Positions 41,101 through 53,100 of a DNA stretch of 64,000 nt are shown piece after piece. The stretch's first letter is position 1. Each line of letters opens with the position of its first letter. Below the pieces are notes generated by a model. The model saw only the letters and a program-made list of their open reading frames with translations, was not told where the DNA came from and did not search any database. Source of the stretch: [Clostridium] asparagiforme DSM 15981 (GTDB lineage Bacteria > Bacillota > Clostridia > Lachnospirales > Lachnospiraceae); contig CP102272.1 of the NCBI GenBank assembly GCA_025149125.1, forward strand, positions 3,844,001 through 3,908,000. The letters are read 5' to 3'. A program made the position numbers and the translations under genes.

Positions 41101-44100
41101 CGGTTATTGTTGACGACGCTGTTCACGCCCGCCATGTGCAGGCGCAGACCGATGCGGTTGGTGATAATCTTGGACAGCACCAGCGGGTCCGTATCGACGG
41201 TGGGCCGGCTGTTCAGATCCCATTCCTTCTTCCGGCTGGAATCGTGCGCCTCTCCCGCCGCATATTTGCGATCGGCAAATATACCCTCGAACAGGAGCTC
41301 CGCCGGATCTTCCGTAAACCGATCCGATGCAGGCTGCCCCTCCGGAACACGTTCCCGGACACCGGTCAGCGTGGCGTTGCCCTCCTTGTTGGGCCCGAAG
41401 AAGCGCATCAGGTTCTGGTGGTAGTCGATGCGCCACGGCGTGCGCACCTTTAAGCTGTAGTCAAAGGCCAGCAGATTGTGCTGGAGGAAATAACTCCCGT
41501 CCTCAGTATCAAGCTGCACCGGGTCCAGCACGCCGTCCAGGAACATGGCCTCGAGATTCACGCAGTAGTACCGCGCCTCGCCGATCTCTTCCGTGACCGT
41601 TCCGTCTGCTGTCTCATACGTCATGTACTTGGATACCAGCGGATTGGAGGTGCCGCTTAACAGGCCGTCAGCTTCCGTCAGGTCGTCCAGCATCTCCTTT
41701 TTCAGGTCGAATACATTGGTATTGTTGTAATCCGCTCCGAATACGTTGGGATCGCTGCGCGTGAGCTCAGATGATTTCTGGTCCACATCCCTGGCCGTAT
41801 AGAGCTTGAACGCGGACACTTCAAAGCGGTTTTCCTTCAGCACCTTCAGCTCATCCGAGTCCAGATCCGTCTGGGCGGCTCTGGCTGTCTTGCTGATAAA
41901 CTGCACCGGAATCCACAGCTTCTGGGTGCGCAGGCCCTCCGGCAGCACATCCTGGTAATTCAGCTCCCGGAAATAAACGCCGGTGAGATCCAGATTTTCA
42001 ACCTCTCTGCCGCTTTCATCCTTCTTTTGTTTGGTCCCGTTCACCGCCCAGATGCGGTATTTTACCTTGTTGGGTTCCTTATTGTCGGAATCGTAATCAT
42101 AGACATCCTGCAGCGGCTGGGCCGTGTTGGCGTCCAAACTGTCGTCTCTGGTGGTGTTGGCCACCGCCGTATTGATCTCCACGCCGGCGGGTTTCGCAGC
42201 CGTCTTGTCGTCCTCGCCGTTGACCGTCTCCGCGTTGGTGCTGCCGTTCGGCGCGATATTAACCGCGTACCAGACCGCCAGGTTGGCCTGCTTCACTTCG
42301 TACTGCGCGCTCTCCGGGATTCCGTAGGTAGCCTCCTTGTCGGCCACCTGATCCTCGGAAATCTTCCGGTCCGCCTCAAAGCCGTCCAGCAGTTCTCTGG
42401 TCTGCATATAGCCGATCTTTCCGGTGCTGTAGTTGGACTGCTTGTTGCCGTACTGATCCTTGCTGTAATTTGCGTGATTGTCCTTGGGCTTGCGGTAGGC
42501 CAGGTTGCTGGACCACACGCCGATGCCGAAGGGATCGTTGGCATTGTATTCCAATAGATCGCACACATTGCCCATGAGATAGAAATCCGGGTCCGTGTTG
42601 TTCGTCTGCTTCGGGTCCGGCGTCACGCCGGTGTACTCGTCGGTCATATCGCCGTTGCCTGAAAGGTTCACCAGCGTAACCGCGATCTCGGCGGGATACT
42701 CGTTCTTCTCCAGCTGCACCACGTTGTCAAAACCTGTCCACTGCTGCATCTGATCATTGAGCGGGTCGCCCGGCTGGTGGTCGCTGGCAACATCCAGCGA
42801 GGAAAGCTCCCCGTCGGAATGGTCCGGCAAATGGTCGTTCCCCAGCAGGCTGTCCGCCGTATTTGGCGCATAACGGAACAGAATACGCCCGTCAAGCTCC
42901 GCGGGAAGGCCATTTTTGTATTCGCTGAACAGCTCTTCGTAGGGCACCTCCACAACTCTGGTCCCCGCGATCGCCGGCTGTCCGTCCACAAGTTCCGTGT
43001 TACCGTCCTTATCCTGAGCGTACTCGTTGATCGTGACCTTCACACTCATCAGATTGGGCCTTATGCTGTCCGAAATCTCCACATAGCGCGAGAAAAATCC
43101 CTTGTAAAACCCGTCCTTGCGGGTGATTTCCGGCATGATATCCGTCAGATCGGCGTAGTCCACGTGGGTAAAACGGTTGTACCACTCGGAATACAGGTAG
43201 TCATAAATATAATATCCACTATACGTCCCCGTGCTGACCCAGGTGCGCGGGGTACTCTTCTCCGTACTGGTATCAACTAGCTGGTTAATGCCGATGCCGT
43301 AGGCTCTCAGCTGGCCGTAATAGGGCAGTCCCAGGGTCTGGAAACCGGCGATGCCGGGGATCAGGAACTGCAGGCCGTCCGTAGGCTGGTCATACTGGAT
43401 ATTGCCGCCGGCGGCCGCAAAAGCCTTTCCTCCCGCCGTCATGCCCAGTCCCTTTTGCTGCTGTACCTGGCTGGGCAGCACTCGGATCTCCGCTCCGTCC
43501 TCCAAATGTCCGGCATGCCATTCGCTGTAATTGGTATTGCCGTAGTAGGAATAATCCATATACACATAATGCCAGTTCCGGTACGACCAGGTGCTCTTGG
43601 TCTGTGCGCCGCCGCTGTTCACCACGGTCACATTGTCCCCCGACTCCGAGCCGGTGTTGGCGTCGCTCACCGCGGATTTCTGCACGCGGATCCGGCTGAC
43701 CTTGTCCTCAGGGCGCACTTTGCCCGCATACCGGGGGTCCCGGGAGAGGTTTTTCGATCCGCCGTCGTCGATGTTGAACTGGCTGCCCAGCTCCAGACGC
43801 ACGCCCACCTGAGCGGTCTGGCTTCCCGTGCGGATCACGCGCCCCGCAATTTCCAGGGAATGGCGCGTCCTCTGGTTGGGGATCTGATTGGCCCGGTTGT
43901 AGGGCTCGTGCTGGGTCTCCGGATTATAAGCTTCCTCATACCAGGTTCCCTCGTCGGCGTTGATCGCCTCCCAAAGATTCCCCATGGTTCCGTTCGCAGC
44001 CTGCGCGTTGACGGACATGTTGACCACCACTTTGGCGATGCCGCCCTTCTCCATCACTGCGGACGGCGTCTTATAATAGCGGTGCGCGTTGGAGGCGGAA

Positions 44101-47100
44101 CCCACCAGGTCCCTGGCGTCGTATTGGTCCGGCATCGTGGAATCCTGCCACAGGCTGCCGTCCCCGTCCGGGTTAGAACGGTCCGGATCCGCCAACAGAT
44201 TGATTCTCCACCACTGGTCCATATCCTCGCCGTTCAGCAGGTCCGCTGAGCTCATGTTTACGTTGCTGGCATTGTCCCGCCAGGTCGTCACGGTGTAGGG
44301 GTCGCCCTTTACCGGATAAACGGTGACGGAGTTCACAAACGGGCGCAGTTTGGGCCTGAGCTTGATAAAATACGCATCAAAATTATCCGAGGGCAGCGTC
44401 ACCACCATCTCCACATTGGCGGCGGCGTTGTAGTCCTGGGGTACCGTGCCGTTTCCGTAAAGGCTGTAACCGCTCTTGTTTTTCGCCACCCCCGCCGACG
44501 AGATTCCCAGCTGCCGGAAATCCACCGTGTAGCTGGCCAGGGACTTATAGCCCACGGTCAACCAGTTATTGTCCATGTAGTGCGGATAATAGGCCCAGAG
44601 CTGGTCGTCCCGGTTCTGATAATTGCCGGTGGTCTCGTCCGTAAAACGCCAGTCTCCCGCAGCAGCCTCCGAGCCTGTCAGATGATCGCGGAACACCGCG
44701 CTAATGGTGGTGTCAAAATACATCTGCGGCGTCTTGATGTAAGCCGCATCCGTGTCATTGCGGCGGTGGTCCATGGTGGCCACCTCCTCAAAGTTGTTGC
44801 CCGCCTCATCCTGAACTCCGTCCGGTTTGGCCGCAAGCAGCTCGTAGGCCGACTTCCACTGCTCATAGGTGTGGCCGTACAGATACGTGTCAAAGGAGCC
44901 CTGGTTTCTGGTCTCTCTGGCGCTTTCGATCTCCTGTACGTTCTCGATCTTTGTATCGCTGATGCCCACGAACACAATGGTCTCCGCTTTGTCCGTGGTC
45001 TGGTCCGTGTTGACCACACGGGTCGTGTTCCACTTCTCAGCGTCCGCTTTGTACTCCGGGTTGCGCATGGGCAGGAAATCGGAGCCCTCCACCAGCACCT
45101 GGCTGACGGTGGACATGCCCGCATTGGCAATTATAGTGGTTCTGGGGATCACCAGATCCCCCTTATAGGTCTTGTACAGGCCCTTGGCCAGAGATGCCAC
45201 CTGATCGTACTCCGTATCGCGGTCCTCCCGGCCGATCTCGCCGTAATCGGAGATCAGGCTGCCGGACAGGTTGTACAGTCTGGCAGAGTATTTCACATTT
45301 GCGTTGACGGTTTCGGGCTGCTCCTTGCCCTCGGTGGAAGGCAGAAGTTTTCCATATGGATCCCGGTCGCCGGATTTCTGGGGCTGCGGCCCGGTGTAGC
45401 CGACCCGCTCCAGCACCAGTTTCTTTCCGCTGTTTTCATCCACAATGGTGATACGGTCGATCACCGCCTGGTTGAACAGCTCTGACCGCACAATGAGGTC
45501 CATGGTGTGGAAACCGCGGTTTTTCTCGGAATCGTCCACCGTGGTGTCCCATACATTTCCGGTATTCAGGCCCGGAGTCATCTCAAAGCGGAAATTCTCC
45601 ATACGGGAGATACTGTCGTTGGTCAGACCAAACACGGACAGATATTCCCGGGCGTAGGGCACCACGTTCCACTCGGTATTTCCATCCACCGAGGTAGTGA
45701 TCGCGGTTTGGTCGTTGCGCTTGCCCCCGGTGCTGTTTGAGGGCGCAAAATTCCTGTAAATGCTGTCGTTTTTGTGGTTCTCGTTCAGCTGCTGCCGGTT
45801 GTAATACTGGTTCTGTGCGGAAAGTTTGGGCAGGGGCTCCTTCACGTCAAAGGCCGCCCAGTCCAGGGCATCCTTCTTGTCCTTGGACTCCACCTTGGTA
45901 TCCGTTCCGGACACGTAGTCGATAAAGGATGCCTTGGCCATGATCTGGTTGCCGCAGTACGCCACGGTCTTTCCGTTGGCGTCCGTAAACTGGTTGAAGC
46001 TGTTCACCACATTGTCCTGCTGATAATTGCGCCGGTAGGTGGACACGTCGCCGTAGCGGTTGATCTCACCGCGCAGCTCCACGATTCCCCGGTGGTCCTC
46101 GTGAGTCTTTTCGTCCTTGACCACGCTGCCCTCAAAGGTGTCGAACACGATCTCCACCTTGCCCGGATACTTGACGCAGCGGCTGCTGTCTCCCTCCTGA
46201 TACCAGACGGTGTGCGGGATCACGGCCCCATTGCCGCTTGTCCGCGCCTCTAACAGGTCCTTTAACTCTTTATCCTGAATCACATAACAGACCGGTTCTC
46301 CTGTCTCCTCCTCCACAGCCAGGCGGTCGTAGACGCGGATCTCAAAAACTTTGGTCACGCCATCGTCGTAAACCGGCTGCCAACCGGCGTCCTCAGGATC
46401 CGCCGGAACTTCCGGGTCGTCCTTTTCATAATATTCTCCGGTGAGATCGCTGTAACCCAACAGTTCGCCGTTTCCGATCAGCTTCTTGTCCAGATAGATA
46501 TCCGTCATCTGGAAGCCTCTCCTGCTCTCCTCCTGCTCGCCGGTAGCCGGTGAATCGTCGTACAGAGGCAGCTCCACCGCCAGAATGGGCTGGGACATGC
46601 CGCTCTCACAGCTGTTTCCCAGATAGAAACGGTATGAGGTTCCATCCTTGTACTCGTAAGAGACCGGCAGAATCTCCGCCTCCCCGTCATAGGCGGCGGC
46701 CGGGGTGTTTTCCTTGACCGCATAGGTCTCTAGCGTCGGCTCGGAGGGGTCAATGTGCAGGATACCGAAGCTGTTCGCAGTCCTGGTAAGAATGTTGCCG
46801 TACTCGCTGTTGCTCTCGTAGGTGTTGATCCAGACGGCCTTCATCTTCAGATCCTGCACCGGCTTCAGCTCCGCTAAATCGCCGCTGCCGTCCAGCTCGT
46901 AGATATACCCGGTGGGCGTGCCCTTCACGAGCAGCATACTCTCGTTGTTTTTCACCAGGTCATTGGTGTTGTAAGAAGCTGTGTCCTCCTTGTAGCTGGT
47001 GTAGCTTCCGATCGCCACCGCAATATTCTTCGGATGCTCGAACGGACAATCCTTGGTATTCCACAGACTCTTGGTCACGGACAGCAGATAGGCGCTGCCC

Positions 47101-50100
47101 TGCTTTTTGATAATCTCCGAGGCCTTCACCGGATCGCGCTTTATCTCCTGATTGTCCCGGTCCACATAGACGACATCGTAGTAAGTCTCATCCAGCTTGT
47201 CGAGCTCCGGGTAAATGTAACCCTTCTCATTTTTTTGCAGCTCAATCAGAACCTTGGCAGGGCTGCCAGGGTCGCATTCCTCATCGTATTTATTTTCGCC
47301 GTCCACCTTTAAGGGCGGATGCTCCACCAGAGTGATGGACTCCAGGTACACCCGGTTGTCCCGGGTGATATTGGGGATGAATTTCTCATCGGACACAATG
47401 GAGGTGGTCTCAAAGCCATTGATGTACTGTTTTCCCTGGGCGTTCACCGGCCCCGATGTGATGGGCAGTTCAAACCGGACGATGCCCTGGTAGATACGGC
47501 TGGCGCCGGTATTGCCCAGCTTTACGCCATACCAGGCGTCCTTGCCGCCAATGCTGGCGTTCAAGCTGCCCTGGTTACCGCCGTATTTGAGCTTGCCGTT
47601 GGCATCCATGCCGTACGGCCGCACCTCAAGCGTGGGAACCGCCTTCAGAGCCTCAAAGGACGTGCTTCCCTGATAAGTGGCGTCCTGAGCTGCAACGGCC
47701 TCCTTCAATCCATTTTGGATATTCCACTGGTAGATCTCCCCTGTCTTGAACACGGAATTTCCCTTGGACTGTCCGCTCACCAGATCGCCCACCGTGGAGC
47801 CGATGGATACGCCCTGCTTATTCTGGGCATCCTCAGCGCTGGTCTGGGTATCGTGGTAGGAGGTCGGTTTTCCGTAGATGCGCAGCCAGTTCTGCTTGCT
47901 GACCTCATGGATCACGCCTGTTGGACTGGTCTGAGCGTTGGAGAGCACCTGTCCGTCATAAGGGTACATCGCGGTTTGATCGTCGTCACTTTTCTTAATA
48001 TGATCGTTTCCTTCATAATTTTCGAACACAACCTTGACCGATCCGACTACCGCGTCCTTATCCAGGTCATAGGCTTCTTTCCCGCCAACGGTGATAACAA
48101 AATCCTGATCGTCAATGGCAACACCTGCTCCTGTGGTCTGGCTCAGGCTGTCCAGATCCTCGCGGCCGTCAAACAGAGTCCTCACCTCGTCGGCTTCATA
48201 GGTGCGGATCACAGTCTTATAATCCTTGTCGTAGATAATAATGCTCGGATTTTTGCCGTACTTTAGTAAGTCCCTGTCAATGACGATCTTCGTCACCAGG
48301 AATCCTTTTCCTTTCTCATAGTTTGAATAAATCGGCACATCCGCTCTGAACTCCGCCTGCGGGATATCCGAAAAGCTTCCATCCGACAGGCTGTTGTCCT
48401 TGCCCGTCTGGGAGCGGATCAGCTGGTTTCCAAAGGTAAACAGATAGCTGTGCTGATACCGATCGTACTCCGGAAGCTTAAACAGGTCGCCCAAAGGCGC
48501 CTGAGCCTTCCAGGGATTGTCGGGCAGGCTGCTGTACCAGCGGTTGGCGTCTATGGATTTAGCCGTATACCGGTTAGCCTCGGGTAAATTTTTATCTTTT
48601 AACGCATCATCGTCGAAAATCGACTGTAAAAATGCGTAGGGATGGGGCTTCTGAACGCTGATATAGCCGTACTTGGGTTCAATTCTGACCGGCTGGTCCG
48701 TTTTTCTCCCCGCCACGCCGTCGCCGTGCTGCTCAAAATTGTACCGCTCCGGCCGGAAGAAGTCCGCCCGGCTCTGAAGCGTGGGATCTTCGGCGTATAC
48801 GTTGGTGGTACCGCTTACCCGCACCTGCAACGCGCTGGCCGCAGCCCCCGTATTGGCCGCCATATCAGCAAAACGTATGCGGATATAGCGCACTCCTTCC
48901 ATATTGCCATTGATATTTTGCAGGTTCGCCAATGACACCACAAAGTTGCCGTCTTCGTCCATCCAGTCCGGGATGGGATTCTGGTTCTCCGATCCGCCCA
49001 ATACAACGGAATCCACCGCAGCGATCCCCTGATGGACGTTCATGGACTGCTGGTTGGAGAGGCCGCCGAACTCAACGCTGTAAATCTCTCCCACCTTGTC
49101 CAGCATAGCCTTCTCAATCGTCAACCGGTCGAATACAAACCCTTTTATCGGGGCATCTGCATCCTCCGGCAGCGCTACCACCGGCAGTTCAATCAACAGA
49201 GTCCCTTCCGTCAGCACGCGGTATCCGTTTTCAGGACTTGACAAACGGTCGGCCTGGTATAGATCGTATCTGCCTCCATAGCTGCAATAACTACAGCCCG
49301 GTATGTAGGAACCATCCTCCAATTTTACGCGATCCGGCTCCTTTGCGGCGCCGACATAGTAAATAAATTCTTTTTCATGGCCGTTGTAGGGCACATAGAC
49401 CGTTCCTGCCAGCTGGTCATAACCCATCAGCGCGCGGTCGGAACGAGTTTCATTGTAGGCATCTTCCTGGTATGCCTGATAGCTGGCCGCCACAGACAGC
49501 CAGGGTGCCGTAGAATCGTTGACCTTCAAAATGTGCTGATCCCGATCCTCCGCATAGTATTCCTCCGCCGGGCGCAGATCGGCCGGTTTATCTTCGCGGT
49601 TGTGCACTGCCTCCAGGCGTTTGTCCGTGGTGTGGAAACTTGCTTTAAAGCGGTAGGCGATTCCATAGGTGGCCTTTCCGTCCAGATCCACATAAAACGC
49701 CTTGTCCTTCACGGTTCCGGCAAAGTGTTCAAATTCAACCACAAACTTGTTGACCAAGATCAGGCCCTCTTTTTCCCAGCTATCACGGGGGATTACATAC
49801 GCCCCGCTCACCGACACCAGGTCCTCTCCTTTTATCTGAATCTGGCTTTCGCTTCCGTCTGCCTTCCATCCATGGATGGTAACCAGCACAATCTTTCCGG
49901 ATAATTCCTCCTTGTCAAGAATTCGAAGCTCTGAAGACACGAATCCCTCCGGCCGGTTTAACAGCACATGGTTCACGCTGGCATCGCCTGGGTCGCCGGT
50001 GGCATCCGATGTCCCGTCGTTCAAACGGCAGGGGATTTCCAGTTCCAGAGTACCGGTAATCAGGCTGGAAGCCTCCTGGCTCTCACCGCTGTTTTTGTTA

Positions 50101-53100
50101 TCATAATAGTTGGACAGCCAGGCCCTGATTGTCTCCGGCTTACCTGCCGTGCCGTTCTCAAAGTACACTTCACTTGTCTGGTGCGTTCCGTCCGGACGGA
50201 TCTCATCGAACCCTATATTGGGATTGCGCTCGCCGCCGTACCGGGAGCCGTGGTCGTGACTCCACTTATTTTCGTGATATCCGGGCTGTGTGTATACGTC
50301 CAGATTGACAACGGGATTAGGATCGACATACAGTTTCTTGATGCCAAGAGGCTTTTCATCCTTTTTCCCTCCGTCGTCCGTGGCTGTGGTCTTGAATTTT
50401 TTGCCCTCAAAATTCTTCTGAGTCTCCGCAGTAAAGGCATTGCCCAGCTCCAGATCACGTTCATACACATTGGCATGGCCGATCACCTGCATATGCAGCA
50501 ATTTTTCCGGAACCAGCTTATCCAAATTGCCGTCGCCGTCGGTATCCACCATATGCTCTGGAACCATCTCGCCGTCCATCTCATTGAGAATGATCACAAT
50601 CCTGCCGGGAATCCAGTCCTCATCAAAGCCTCCCTTTTTGCGGACTTCTTCCATGGACAGCACCAGACGTTTGTTCCCATTGACAAAAGCCTTCAAGTCG
50701 TCCATCGCAAAGGTGACGGCAGGTAAATCCTTCTCCCCTCTGTGGTCCACATCGAAGAACTGAATTTCCTTCATCTCCGCCCAGTTGTCCTTGCTCTCGG
50801 AACTGAGCATCTTGCTCATATCAAATTCCAGATAATCCGCGGCAAAGCCCTTATAACGCAGCTCCTCCACATGATAGCTGCCGTCGTACACGTCCAGATT
50901 CAGATCGATGATACCCTTGTACATCACCGCAGTGGAATCGTTGCCCAGGGCCAGATCATAGGAAAACTGGTTCTGATAGGGCACAGGCTGCTGTTTGGCG
51001 CTGAATTTTTTATTTAAAGCCTTATCCGTCCATGACACATAGGCGTCTATGGTAGGATTCGCCATCACGAACTTAAGCTTCGCCTCATCCTCATTTTGGT
51101 ACCGGTATTGCTCATCCTCCATGATTTCACCGTTAAAACGGCTCTTCCAGCCCTTCACCTCGCAGATCGCCTTGCCGGGAGCCGTACAGATATTCATGGA
51201 GGTTCCATAAATGCGTATCCACTGGTCCGCCTGGAGGTCTTCCACAGGAGCCGGCTCCTCCTCAGCGATTTCCATGGGAACTGCCTCTCCCCCTTCCTCC
51301 TCGTCCGGCTTTTCTAATATGTATCTGCCGTTGAAGGAATCGAAATCCAGTCTGAATTCAATAATTTGAATCGGGTGAGGCTCCTCGTCCGGTTCCGTGG
51401 AGGGTTCCCGCAAATCCAGATACACTGAATTGTCCGTGTACTCGGGCAGCGGATTAACGCCTCCTCCCTCTGGATCGGTCACAATATGATTCATCAGTTC
51501 CGAGCGGGTGTACTGGATCGTCCGTTTGCCTCCGGGCGCAGTCTCGTCCACCACGGTCATGGTCAGCATGGGGGCGGGAATCTTGGTAATCCTTCCCTTT
51601 TCGTCTCTTACATGCGGCTCATCGCCTGCCTTCAGCAGCGCTTTGCTGATGCGGATGCCGGAGGTCAGGAAGGCATCCACCATGTCGCCCTCTTTCGCGT
51701 CCTGCTGCTCATCCTGCACCTTCTCATCCAGCTTAAAGGTAAAGCTGACGTTATAGCCTTCTCCGTCGGAGTCGTTGCGGATTTTCCACAGATAATTGCC
51801 GAAATCCATGATTGCCGGCGTCGCCAGCTCATCCTGATCGGTTTTGATCTCTTCCTTAATTAAGGTTTCCGCCAATACATCCCCTGAAATTATGGAGGGA
51901 TTGACCATCTTCTCCGGCTTGGATTCCGGCGTTTGCCGCTTGTAAATTTCGTTTTCCACGTCAAACTCACCGCAGGGGTCCTTTAACAGACCCGCCTGCA
52001 ATGCCGCCGGATCCGCTTTCTCCAGGAAATTCAGAATCGAAAAGGTAAACTGAGCCGTATTGGTCCGGGGTCCCGCCACTCTGGAAACGCCGACCAGGCG
52101 GACATTTCCGGGACAGGCAATCAGAGGAACCCAGGTACAGCGGTAATTGATCCGTATCACCTGGTTGTAGTCTTCAACTCCCTCAAAAAAATCTTTCACA
52201 TCGCAGGTATAGACCACCCCAGGAACAGTTTCCCCTGCTCCGTTCTCAATCATGATCTTGTCTTTTTCGGTATAATAATTCTCTTCCGGGATGGTCACCG
52301 GCAGCCACTTGCCTTCCGTGTTCTGATACTCCAGAATCGGATATTCCTCACGGTAATTATCCGACAGGCGGACGCCGTATCCGGCCAGTTGGTCCTTGCC
52401 CCCCAGCCAGAAGTGCATGGGGTCCTGCCCTTCTTTTGAATACTCATCCACCTCATCCTCGGGCAGCACAAACTGAAGCTTTTGCAAATCAAAAGCCTCG
52501 GGCAGCTGGTCCGTCACCTGCGGGCGGTACATAGGCGCGTTAAAATCGCCTTTTTTAGTTGTATCCTCCCCAACTCCAAGGCCGTCCAGCGTATAAATCA
52601 GTTCTTTTCCGACATACGCCTCCTCGGTCTGTACAAGCTTTTCACCGTTGGCCTCAAAGCTTGATACCTGTAAAACCGTACCGGCCTTTTCCCTCTTGTA
52701 CCAGCGGTAGCCCAGATTCTCATTGTTGTCGTCCCCCTGGGGTTCCGGTTCCGTTTTATCCTTTTTTCCGCCAAAATAAACCACGCCGCTGGTATTCACC
52801 GTCGCTCTGGCGCGGCGTTCCGAATCCAGCTTCAGACTGTTGCCAAAAGGCGCAAAAATACGGTAGACACGCTTAGTCGGGTGGTCTTTCTCCTTCTCTG
52901 AGTCTGCATTGGCATTGTACTCCTTTGAAAACTGCGGCGGGTACAATATGAAATCCCTTGAAACAAAGTCAAAGTTACAACCTGCGTTCCAGTTGTAGCC
53001 CACAACTGTTCCGCCCTCTTCCACCAGCTGATTGGGATCCTCCACCTCCCAAAATTCCTTTTTCACATTCGTCACATCCACGATCACCACGCCGCCGCTT

